From NCBI GenBank assembly GCA_011037195.1, contig JAAEAF010001066.1, positions 110,473 to 174,472 on the forward strand: 64,000 nt of DNA, written 5' to 3'. Source of the stretch: Triatoma infestans (Eukaryota > Arthropoda > Insecta > Hemiptera > Reduviidae). Made by a program: the position numbers and the translations under genes. Position 1 is the stretch's first letter; every line of letters begins with the position of its first letter. The notes beneath the pieces are model-generated. The model saw only the letters and a list, made by a program, of their open reading frames with translations, did no database searches and was not told the origin of the DNA. Shown here in pieces: positions 1-11,125 of this stretch.

Positions 1-110
1 TGATCTATCTTGTAACGCGTCCTTCCTCAGGTGATTCCCAAGTCTCCTTATGGATTTCCTTATGCGGGAAAAATGTATTGCTTATCTTCATTCTTGACGG
101 TACTCCCATC
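1..110 (-). pseudogene. RTE-type non-LTR endonuclease fragment
   Basis: Read on the minus strand, about 4-105 encodes a stretch with NTFFPHKEIHKETWESP followed by VTR-stop-ID. This resembles the apurinic-type endonuclease of RTE/BovB-like retrotransposons, where FPHK-x-IHK-x-TW-x-SPDG and TRNQIDH are typical. The frame has a stop where NQIDH should start, and the fragment is cut by the window edge. Bases up to about 230 may continue the element but are not clearly coding. It is a decayed transposon scrap, not a host gene. Confidence 0.5.
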
Positions 111-2379
111 CTTTTCGCTCTCTTCATCAAGTCGCTTATCCCAAGAATGGTTCTTACCCTATGAATTCTTCATTGCCCTCCACGCCAGTTGCGCAAAATC
201 TACGAGTTTCAAGCCATTATCATTAGTGTTTTTACAGAATAAGAGTTTTTTGAATTTCCCAGAAAACGATTACAATATTTTTTTTTTTTTTAGAACTTGG
301 AATACTTGCTGCTTGATAGAAACATATCAATTTTATTTCAAACATTTTCCTGAAAAAATTGATTTTAGAGGGATTTTTGGGGGTTTGTCTGTTAGTTTAA
401 ATTGAAATTTTCACTTTGTTGGTTTTCGGTATAAGGCCGTTCAGATATACAAGTAAAATCTCTACCACCATTTTTATGGATAGTCCAACTAAACATTAGT
501 GTTGCAATTTTAAAGAAAATTTCTTCATTAAATTATACTAATTAGACCAAGAGAAAGTCGTGTGAGTGTTTCACAACAGATTTTTTAAACATTGTTTTAT
601 TGAAACACAATTTAAAATCATGTAATTTCTTGTATTTTGATGTCATTAGTTCTTCCTTTGCCTTTTTATAGGCCCGAAATGCTAGATATGTAGAGTATGT
701 AGCTATAGAGCTAAGTCCACTGCCACCTTAAAGATATATTGTAGCTCCCTTAGGTATCATTTTTGTACTTAAATTTAGTCAACTGTAAGATGTAAAATAT
801 TTTAAATGTAAATGAATGTGTATCATTCATTCATGGTACCTAGAGTTTGACTGTGTGAGTATGCTAAATCAAAGCAGTTGCTCACATCAACTACCTCGCA
901 TTCATAAGTGTATTATGTATGTTTGTTGATATTGTCAGGCAATGGAGGCCCAGATTCCTGAAGAAGTAACTAGTTCCTTCATCCAACAAAGTTATGAGGC
1001 TCTAACAAATAAATAATGGGGGTCCTTTTAAGAAATAATACAAATATATATTACTTACGTAAGTTGTGGTTTGTATGAGATCGTATTATTTAGGAGAAGA
1101 GCATAGTAGGCTCAGCTTTAGCCTAATTGCATACACTCCCTTTGCAGTTCTATTGGGAAAGAATTGATGAAGAATTATAATGGTACAGAGGATTTGAGGC
1201 AGACTGTTGCATATCAACGACTTTGTTTAAAAAAAAAAAATTTCGATAAGCTTTGGTTGGATGAAACAGGAAATGCAATGGAATTTGAATGAATGAGTGC
1301 CAATGGATTGCTATCGACACTCAGTTTTGGTACTCCTTAAAGATAAAGTTGAACTGAAATTTATGATAAGGAAACCTAAAAATGAATATATGGTGAGTGA
1401 TATCTGCCTAGAAATTTCGACAGGACGGAATATATGATGATAGAAAGATTTCGATATTTGGAGGAGAGAGTGATGAGAGCTAATGGAGGCAGACGGACAG
1501 AACAGAAGAGGGCAGCCGAGGCCACTTAGGAGATAGGGAGTAGGGGAGGAGATCACAGTCAGGTGTTAGGGATTGATTGGCGGGAGCAAAGAAGATGAAG
1601 ATAAATACTGACTTGAACGGCTACCTTAGTAGCGAGGGTAAGCTCAGATAATGAAAAGTAAGTGTAGGCTCCATTCCCGGTTACTAGAATAAAAATTCCT
1701 AGGAGAACTTCATCATGCTAATAGCAATTCCTCTTTCAAGATACTTCCCCCTCTCTCCCAGTTTTTGTGTTAAAAAGAAAAAAATATCAAAAACAATTAA
1801 ATGTTTTACATATAAAATCGGAGTTTTTATGAAATCAGTTATCATTAACCCATCTGAACAAGTTTTGTCCTAATTTACTTGTGATAAATAATAAAAAAGT
1901 AATGTAGTAAATATATTAAAATAAACTCCAGTTCTTGAAATGCTTATATATATAGCTCTGTCCCTTTTCTTTGAAAATGAATTTCATGGAAAATTATGTG
2001 TTCCTATTGTGTGCTTGGAAGTTCAGCTTCCCTCAAAACCGCCATTTCAATAAAAAGTAAGCGACACTGCTTAGGGCTTCCAATTTATAGTGGTGTCTGC
2101 ACCCAGGTGATGCATGGGAATTACATTATCACCCGAATTCCGAACATCAAAAAGTTTTCTTCAGCGGCGCTGCCTTTTCCCTGTATTATTTAAAATATAT
2201 GTAAATGTAGTTCTCCGAAAATGGTCCCGCAGTTGCAGAGCATTGGGGACTAAAGGTAAATTGTGACGAATATATATACAGAAGAATATGTTCTTCGCCT
2301 ATGGTCAGTCCATAATTACCTAAGACACAGATGACGCTAATTTTATGAACTCAAGACTAACCCAGTATAAAAAAATGAG
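111..2379. other. Non-coding upstream region with decayed repeats
   Basis: No credible host exon is visible. Bases about 230-600 carry a copy of the abundant unclassified repeat described elsewhere, ending in the GTGTGAGTGTTTCAC motif near 560. The 5' exon or exons and promoter of l(3)mbt may lie here or outside the window; I could not find a phase-0 donor preceded by convincing coding sequence. Confidence 0.5.
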
Positions 2380-2960
2380 ACTTACTAATTAATTATTTAA
2401 AAAAACTTGAGTTCATGAGCCCAGTAGAAGAACAGAAGGAAATCTAGGGAAATAGAATTAAAAATGTAATATTTTTTAATATTTGGATTCCTTCCTGAAA
2501 GTAGAGGGGAGCTAAGAAAAAGAAGTGATAAGGACGATAATTGAAGAACGAATCATAGAACAGTTAAAAAACTGATATTTAATTGTAACCATAATGCTGT
2601 AGGGTAGTGAAACATGGTGACTCATAGAAGTCAAGACTGAAGAAAATTGTTGGCAACTGAGATGGATTGTGTGGTGAAGGTAAATTCCGTTTAAAAAAAG
2701 TAAAAAATACAGTAAAGACTATGGAAGTAAAAAAGAAAATTTTCTAGAAAATGAGTGAAAAGTGGTTAGAATAGTTCGGGTCTGTTTTAAGGATAAATGA
2801 GTAAAGACGCCTTAGACTGATAATGGAATGGGATCCAGAAAGAAGAAGAAAGAGGTGTGACTGAAGATAGCTGAGGATATATAACGGGGATATTGCCTTA
2901 CTATAGAAGACGTCAAATTAGAGAGTTTAGGTGACAAAAAATAAAACAATAAGAATAAAT
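2380..2960 (+). pseudogene. Non-LTR reverse transcriptase C-terminal remnant (RTE-like)
   Basis: Across shifting plus-strand frames one reads IEERIIEQLK, then GSETW, then ATEMD, then MEWDP-x-RRRKR followed by a lysine-rich tail. This order (EERI, YGSETW, LQATEMDFLRR, EWxPxGRRKRGRP) is the usual C-terminal segment of RTE/CR1-like reverse transcriptases. Several stops and frameshifts show it is long dead. It pairs naturally with the RTE-type endonuclease scrap at the window start, but orientation differs, so they need not be one copy. Confidence 0.55.
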
Positions 2961-3039
2961 TTATATGCTTTTGGGGAAAACCCTTAAAAAATTTTCTTTT
3001 TTTTTTATTTAAAAAAAAAGGAGTTTCTAATTGTTAGTA

Positions 3040-3860
3040 ATAAATTTGTCAATTACAATTCCTTAAGAAAAAGTTGCCTGAGTGTTTCAAATTATCTTTT
3101 TTTATTCTTTCACTCACTGTGCTGATTAGAGGAAGTATTATGGTCGAGTCTTATTTTCGAAATAGATATCACCGGAGATAACATATTTTGATGTCCTTGA
3201 ATCCAAAAAGTGGTTTTTAGAAAATGTATATTCATCTGACAGGAAGTTAATTCAATCTGTAATACTTCCGGCTGAGGAAGTTATCTGCCAAAATTCCTCA
3301 GCCGGATGCACTACTTTACAGATTAAATCTATCGGTTATTTGCAATATTTTCCTTTAAACTTTGTATATACACTAAACACATGTAGGTCTATGATTTTTA
3401 TTTGAATAGTTTATCCGGGCAACCTCATTTTTGAGGGGTGGTTTTTGTGGGAAGGCGTGGGTGTGTTATATGCTTTTCTCTAAAGTTTTATTTTAGTTTT
3501 TTTTTTATAAGATTCTATTATCTGTTAATTAGAATCAAATATATTGCTAAAATTTAATGTTTGAAAACAATCAGTTGACCAAAAGTGCGACTTTTTTTTT
3601 TTTAGTTTTCCATAATTTCTATAATTCTTCAATAAAAACATCAACGATATTTATAAAATTTTGCATACCACTATGCTGGCGGACATATTACTTTTTTAAA
3701 AAAAAACATTTTTCTGAGAAAATTCATTTAAGGAGGTTTTAGAAGTGGAGGTTACGCTTTCCACCAAAAAGTCATTTGATAAGTTTAGACTCTCCCATTC
3801 ACAACTAAACATTTAGTCAATGTTAGAAGTTTAGAGAAAATTCGTCAACTATAACTGTGT
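3040..3860. repeat. Copy of the abundant unclassified interspersed repeat
   Basis: It starts near 3065 with GAAAAAGTTGCCTGAGTGTTTCA, a variant of the family end motif GAGAAAGTCGTGTGAGTGTTTCAC. Inside are the shared blocks (ATGTCC-ACTGAATCC-AAAAAGTGGTTTTTAGAAAATGT near 3190-3230, and a CATTTTTCTGAGAAAATT-type block near 3705). A local hairpin lies at 3258-3330, where TTCCGGCTGAGGAA and TTCCTCAGCCGGA are complementary. No protein-coding potential was seen. Confidence 0.5.
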
Positions 3861-5079
3861 AATCTGCAATAAGAGAGTTATTTTTTTTTTTTTAATAAAT
3901 TTACCAAAAATTATATTATTTTCAAAACAATCAAGAAAGCTTCATTTAACATAAGTGCGCACCTTTTTATTGTTTAAAGATAATTAATTCTAATTCTAAC
4001 TTTCACTTCATTAAGCAAAATAATTCCGCATAATACTTTAAGTGAATTGAATATTGTGTTAGTAGAAAGTTTATATCTCTAAAACATGTGGAAGGTCATT
4101 TTGTGAATCCTTTCTTTGGATTAGGAAATCTTAGTAAAAATATGTTATGAAAAAGGAAAACCGCCTATTCTATTATGATAAGTAATTATTTTTTTATCGT
4201 CACAGTAATTACGTTTTTATTTCCTAACTTTTTATTAAAACGGCAAAAGTTTTACATGTAAGTACTGCCATTTAAATTATACAAAAATGTTCTTTATATT
4301 TTAATATATAATGTATTTGGCTTCCTATGTATGACATCATGTATATTATATAGAATACAATGTGTAGACTTAGAATAAGAATTAGCGAATTTTGTGAGTG
4401 TGAGTGCGTGAAACAAAAAATTACTGGTTTCCAAAAAAAAAAGAAGATGTATCATTTAATTATCACTAGAGTTTCCACACAAAAGTTTTAGTCAATCTGT
4501 CTTCAAACAATATGATTTTATTCAAATTTTGACCACCTTCTTATTGCTTTACCATCTTCTTTCAAACTTTCACTTTATTATAGGCAAAATAAAAGGAAGT
4601 ATTGCAGCTGTGTCCAAAAAGTGAGAGAGAGAGAGAGAAATAGATAATAGAGAGAACGAACTATCTCAAAAAATCGCAGGAAGCTCAAACTTAATATTTC
4701 GTTTAGCATCTGACACGAAAGTTTCGGTAGAAAGTTTCGACAGAACTGAAAATGCAACTTTATTTGAAAGGGAGAGACCAAGCCTTATGCTATCCAAAAA
4801 GCCTTTCTGGGCCCAATAGCTACCCTAAATTTCGGAGCCTTCTCAGTGCACTGCCGGCCTCTAGACAGAGTTTTCTCGTTTCAGACAACCATCACCGAGC
4901 TGGGGGGGGGAGGAAAAAAAATCTAGAGGCAGCAGCTGGACTGGAACACGGGATCTCCGCGTTTATATATATATATATATATTTAAGCCTGCTACTTTTT
5001 AACTTTCTCTTACTCCTGATTACAAAATTCAGTTTTTTTCGGAAATACATGTTTTGAAGTATCCTGCATACTAAAATAA
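3861..5079. other. Non-coding AT-rich region
   Basis: No gene was seen. It holds a GA microsatellite near 4622-4640, a G8 run near 4901 and an AT run near 4964-4982. The short open frames here lack recognisable motifs. Confidence 0.5.
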
Positions 5080-5960
5080 AAAGGTTTTAGCGAATGGTTT
5101 TGTGTGTGGAGTGTTGTCAACAGAATATCTCAAAAAACGAAAATACTATTCACCGCATCAGAAAGTGGACTACACGAATATCTGAAAGTGCAACTTGACT
5201 GAATGCTTTTTTTTTCCTCATCTTTTTTAGTTTTTCGTGTTTTTCATAAAATACCTATCACTTTTATTTGAAATGTTTTCCCAGCAATAAAACGATTTTT
5301 TCGGGGGGGGGGGGGAGCTTCTAAGACGTTATGCTTTCTCTTAAAGTACTATTTCAATATAATATATGGTTTTATCATCTGCATAATATTAATATACATT
5401 AGAAGCATTGATAGAATTCCAAAATTGGAAGAAAATCGGTTATCCGGAAGTGCATTTATACAGACTTAGGTATTTTGAGTTGTATTAATTTATTTGATAT
5501 ATTTTTTCCAAAAATAATTGATTTTGCTCAGAACTGAGCGGCGTTAAATTTCAAAAATTATTATATGCAGTTGGTTTAGTTTAGTTTTTATCCCTCCTTA
5601 CCACTTCTGTATTTATGTTGGGATAAAAACACCTTAAAAACATTTTTCCCTGAAAAATAGATTATTGTAGGGACATTGTAGGGAGGGGGAAAACATGACG
5701 TTAAGTTTTCCTCTAAAGTACAATACCACTTCCATACAATATATGGTTCTGTTACCAACATGAATAATATTAATGTACTTTAAAAGCATTGATAAGTTTT
5801 CCAACTTGTTATAAAATCAGTTTTTCCAGTATCGGTTATGGAATTTTCTTAAAACGATGCAAAGGTTTTCTTTAAACTTTGAATTCTAAGATTTTATCGA
5901 AAAAAAAAATGATTTAGAGGGATTTTTAGCATAGGGTAATCTGTGATGTTAGGCTTTTAA
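5080..5960. repeat. Copy of the abundant unclassified interspersed repeat
   Basis: It contains two successive versions of the family block: Y-rich sequence, then TTTGAAATGTTTTCCCAGCAAT, then a G-rich run (5302-5317), then TATGCTTTCTCTTAAAGTACTATTTCAATATAATATATGG-like sequence, repeated around 5690-5770. The tandem arrangement suggests nested or duplicated copies. No coding capacity was seen. Confidence 0.45.
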
Positions 5961-6519
5961 CTTTAGACTGCTAGAATAAATTTTTCTTGGTACTCAGGCC
6001 CAAATCGATAACATTCAAGAACTAAACTCCCCACCTCTTACTTATTAGGTGCTACTAAATGTTCAGTACATTTTCCAAGTTTAAAGAATATTTATAGATA
6101 GAATTTCAATATTTGCAGTAAATTTTGAATGCCCTACATTTTTACTATTATCTTGATTAAGCTCCATTAACGATTTTCTTTGTATTTTTTATGTTAAATG
6201 CACAAATTGGTTTATTACGTTTATTACTTAAGATTTTGTGGTACCTCTGGGACGTTAGTTTTTTTTTTTTTTCAACTAGTATCAGATTTTTGCAGCATGA
6301 AAGAAGCGCTGCCCAATGATCTACAACTAAGTTAAATTCAGATAACAACCAACAAATCCTAATGTATGGCTCCCCCCACTACCTAGTTTTATATGTAAGA
6401 AGATATAGCTTAGCTAAAGGTACAGTAAAAATTTCAATTTTGCAAAAGTTGTCCATTCGAATTATAATAATTGATTTATATTAATTTCCGAATTGGTTGC
6501 AATGGATATTTTTACATTT

Positions 6520-7300
6520 ATTTGAAATTAGTCATCTTTTTCAAAAAATTAAAAAAAAAAAACCGGAGGGAACACTCACTCTCACGACTTCCTCTTACGG
6601 AACTTTACAAAATTGGTTTAGAAGAAATATTGCAATCATTTCAAAATTTTCAATATAGAGTTTTCACTCGGAAATACACATTTTGAGGCCACCTGAATCC
6701 AAAAAAAGTAGTTTTTAGAAAATGTCTGTATGTGTGGTTGTGTGTGTGTATGTATGTGAACAGCATCGCTAAAAAACGAAAATCGTAGAAAGTTCATATT
6801 TGACATCCATTTGTGTATCCGACAGAAACTTAAACATATAAAAATTCCTCAACCGGAAGTACTATTTTACTCAATATATTTTTTAATTTTTTTGTGATTT
6901 TTTCGAAAATGGCACCAACGATTTTCTTTAAATTTGTATTAACTATGAATACCGAGAAAAATAAACTTTTATTTGAAACATTTCTGTGGGATAATTTATT
7001 TCAGGAGGGAACGTTTGGTGGAGTGGTGGGGTTATTTTTTCCTTTAAAGTGCTATTTACGTTTATTATATAATTGTATCATCTGTATTATTATTTGGAAT
7101 TAAATATGTTACAAATATTCCGAGTTTGAAGAAACTCGGTTGATCAGAAGTGCGTTTACGGAAGTTATTTTTAGCTTTATACGGTTTCATCCATAAAAAA
7201 CACCAACGGATTTCATTAACTTTTGTTTTACTAACTGTGAATACAGAGAATGTTTAGTGGTCTTCAAATTGAAGGTACATTACCTTCCAGCCCCCAAGTA
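6520..7300. repeat. Copy of the abundant unclassified interspersed repeat
   Basis: The end motif appears as GGGAACACTCACTCTCACGACTTCCTCTTAC near 6570-6600. Then follow a GTGTGT run, an AAAAACGAAAATCGTAGAAAG block and the TTTCCTTTAAAGTGCTATTT block near 7040. This is one of the longest copies in the window and lies just 5' of the first visible l(3)mbt exon. Confidence 0.5.
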
Positions 7301-7677
7301 TTTGATGTCATTAGATAAAAAGCGCCCGCGTTAGGAATCATTGATCTTTAGTACCGGTAATACAAAGACACACCACATAAACACACGATCGCTGGAAAAT
7401 TGTGTGTTTCACACTAGATTTCATAACTTCACACCGTATTACAAATTTCCTCAAAATTGCAGTCTTTATTCTATAACATTTTGGGATTCCAAGGAGATCC
7501 GACCCTACTTTTTATACTTCTGGGGAAGTTAATTTTAACTTAAGTTTTTGGAAAAAAACGAAGCAATAATTATGCCTAAAACGAAGCATTTATGGATAAA
7601 AGAATCTTGGGAAGACCCGGAATTTAAGATTTATATTAATTTATTTTTCATCTAATTCAAAAATATTTTGTTTATAG

Positions 7678-8365
7678 GTTACGAATGGAGTGAATGGAGG
7701 AAAAACCATACAAGCATTTGTAGGAACATTAATAAATAGAAAACGTCAACAAAAAGTACTTTTAACTCCAGTAAAACCGGGACAAGAAAAACAGGCTGGG
7801 GTAGCACGATTATTGTTGCAAGGCCAGCGTCCTGGTGGTATTACACAAGTATCTAGAGTAGCATCAACAACCACTTCACCATCTGCAGGAGGAGCTGCTA
7901 CAGCGTCTGTTTCACCATCAGTGAATGTAGTCCTTCCATCCCAAGGCAAACAAATGTGTGCTTCATATGTTGTTAGTCCGGTGTCTAGTAGCAGTAATTC
8001 ATCGACAACACCTACAAGCAGTAGTATCAGCAGTCCATTATTTTCTGGCAATAGACCTACATTATCAATAAGAAATGCAGTACTTATTGATTCTCCAAAT
8101 AATAATTCACAAACCAAAACTGCTCAACCTAATATAATTAGGCAAAAAATTGGACCTGATGGTAAAATTCCAGTTAATTCATTACTTAAAACTTCTGGTC
8201 TTAGTGGTACTAGTCTATTATCTAAAGTTTTAGCCACACCACCTCAACTTACAAAACTTGCAACTACCCCAACTTCTTTACAATTAAGAAATGATAGAAA
8301 AGTTGAAGATCAATCAATTAGCGATGTTGTACTGATTGAAGATGATGATGATGATGATGATGAAG
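7678..8365 (+). CDS. l(3)mbt: l(3)mbt exon A (first visible; low-complexity N-terminal region)
   Basis: The acceptor TTTATAG ends at 7677 and the donor GTAAG starts at 8366; the exon enters in phase 0 and leaves after one base of a codon. It encodes 229 residues rich in Ser, Thr, Pro and Gln, including VNGGKTIQAFVGTL and a basic NRKRQQKV stretch, and ends in a run of Asp codons (GAT repeats at 8341-8362). The GTG at 7690 is an internal valine codon, not a start. The open frame that runs on to about 8688 is intron read-through. Confidence 0.85.
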
Positions 8366-11069
8366 GTAAGAAATATGTGTTAGTCTTAAAAACAATAAGC
8401 TTATTTATCATTCTCCATGGGTGGAACCAAGAAGTGTTAGCGGAGACAAATCTTAAAAAAATACATAAAATCATTAAAAAAATAAATAAATACCTATCAA
8501 CTGACCTAAGTGAAATTACTGCAGAAATAGTTTACATTGAGGGTGAAATATTAGTAGAATTCCGCCAACTAAACTACCAAAGCATCGTATATGTGTCCTG
8601 TAGACTCACTATGCGAATGAGGACCACCATATTTTGCCATATTTCCAATTTTGACTCATTGGAAAACAGATTTACTGAGGTCCCTGGTTAGTATTGTTCC
8701 ATATTGTCTGCAGATCCCTTTCTCAGGTCTCGGACATAGTCAAAATGATTAAAAGTCCCAACAAATTCTTTTCGATCAAAATAAATGCTCTAAAATTTAA
8801 TAGCTCATGTGACAAAATATCTCAAAAACGAAAAATCGAGGGATTATCAAATTGGCATATTGTTTAGGCCCAAACACATACTTTTTTTTAAAGAACATAT
8901 GAAGTATTTAAATGTGTGAACACTTTTTCCATTAAATAATTTTTTTCAAGAAAAAATTTCGGCAGTGTTTCTATTCGGCAGAGCGTCATTAACAAATTCA
9001 GTTCAGAGTGTCTGTTCCCCAAAAAAACTTGTGTTTAAAAAAATTCAAATGTATATAGAGATATCAATAGATAAAACATGCGTTTTTCTAGTGACCAATC
9101 AATTAAGTTTAATATGGGTGAAGAGTTTATTCGTCTCATTCAGTCATATCTCTTCTAGATGTCAATTCTAATTTGATCCCCTAAACAAAATATTGGCTAC
9201 GCCTATGCTACTAATATCTGCTTCATTCTATTTATTGTTATTAATATTATTACAATTATTATTGTTTTTTTGTAGATGGTAATATTAGCAGTACTACTAA
9301 AACTCCAAATAGTACGCCCTCATTAGATAGTTCTACACCTAGACAGAATTATGGAACTGTTTTCACAAATGGAGTAAAAGAATCTGGTGTATTGCATAAT
9401 GATATTAATCAAGAAATGGAAGTAACAAAAGTATTAACGTCTCCATCAGCGGATAGAGCAAGAAAGCGTAAAGGGCTGCTTGCTATAAATAATGAACCCC
9501 CAACTAAAGTACCTAAACATCAAGATAAATTGAAATTATTACCAGGAGCAGAAGATTTTGATCCATTTAAAGTTGTTGAATGGGAACCTAATGGTGTAGG
9601 TCTTCTTCCAGGAAGTAATATAAAAGTAAATGTAATAATTAATTTATTTAATTTATAATTAATTTATTTAAAAAATAATATACCTTTCTCTAAGTTACTT
9701 ACATAGCAAATTACAATAATATAGCCGGTTTCATCTGTGGCACTTTTTTTTATTTATTGTTTTGCTGTCAGAAACTTATAGTTAAGGACGTTTTCAGATA
9801 TGAGCCAATATTTAGGCGCTCTGTTTTTTAATTTATACTAATTTTGTGCACAAAATCTCTTTGAATTATTGTTTTTACTTGTTGCCGGGAAAAAATTAAA
9901 TAATATGTCTTTATTACTGGAAATACACAAAAAATCCAAAAATGAAATCCTGTTCAGAGGAAAGTTGAGCTTACGTTTTTTTTAAATTTTTTTTTTATTT
10001 AGGCATAAACATCTGGTATTTTATCCATCGTAGCCTGCATATTTCTTATATTCCTTGCTACATCAGCAAACCAACAAATGTCGAGTGTAACAGAAACATT
10101 GCGTTGAAGTGAACTCTCCTCATGAACTTAATAAATTTGCTCTGAAGTTGGATGAAAATCCGAAACCGGTCAGGAATGTAAGAAATATGCATGCTGCTAC
10201 GGATAAAATACCAGATGTTATCCAGCATTGCGCACCACCCGTCCACATATTCAATAGCAGACCCATCTGAGATTATAGCACTCAAATGCACTGCTAGATT
10301 AAAGGTTCTTTACAGACAGCTGTGAGGTATTTAGAGAGCAGTAGAGGCTCCTAGGACAAGAAAATCTAAAATAAGCAATGCTAGGTTCGAACCCAAAACC
10401 TTAGCGTTCTAAATTGAGTGCAATACCCTTACCTAATCACCGTAATATGCTTAATTAATTTTATTAAAGAGAATTAGACCAAATTATTCAGTTGTGAAAA
10501 AAGTGGAAGTCAAAGTTTAATGTAGACATTCATTAAGTTTGGATCTCTGGCCAGGAACGGGGCAAATACTCCGTTCATTGGTCCTGTCCTGGGGATAACT
10601 GGCGGAGCGATTCGTGCAGCGATCAGAGATTGGTTTCGCAGTAAGCATGAGGTGCTCTGGAGGGAGAGCCCAGGTACCGTACACAGCAAAAGGATGATGC
10701 CAGGACTGTGTAAAAGAAGGACAAATATGATTCTCAGCCTGAGCAGAAACCAGATTTCTCTGGTGACGGGGCTATTTACGGGTCATGGTAGGTTCAGGAA
10801 GTATCTACACAAGGTAGGGCTAATAATCGCGGAACCCTTGTGCAGATTATGTCAGGAGGAGGAGGATACGCCCCCACCTGCTCTTTGTGTTGCAATAACT
10901 ACATTGCGCTACGAAACCTTTGGTACGTTGTGGCCTGAGGAGATAGTAGCGCAAAATGATCTGGTGGTGAAAACCCTGAAACTCCTTAGGAGGGAAGGGA
11001 TCACCTACTAGAGACTACCGGGTAATGCCTCTCTTGGCTGCAGTGCCGGGGTATAGCCCACCCGCGGTT

Positions 11070-11125
<56 letters not shown>

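Noticed and set aside
4752..5057. 101-codon plus-strand frame
   Set aside because: Composition is that of repeats and microsatellites, with no domain; a tRNA-like GTTCCAGTCC on minus near 4937 lacks an A box at the right place.
7746..8117. 123-codon minus-strand frame
   Set aside because: It lies entirely opposite l(3)mbt exon A and is a shadow of its low-complexity coding sequence.
8366..8691. Open frame continuing 108 codons past the first l(3)mbt exon
   Set aside because: It reads through a good GTAAG donor into AT-rich intron sequence; the spliced continuation at 9276 keeps phase and composition.
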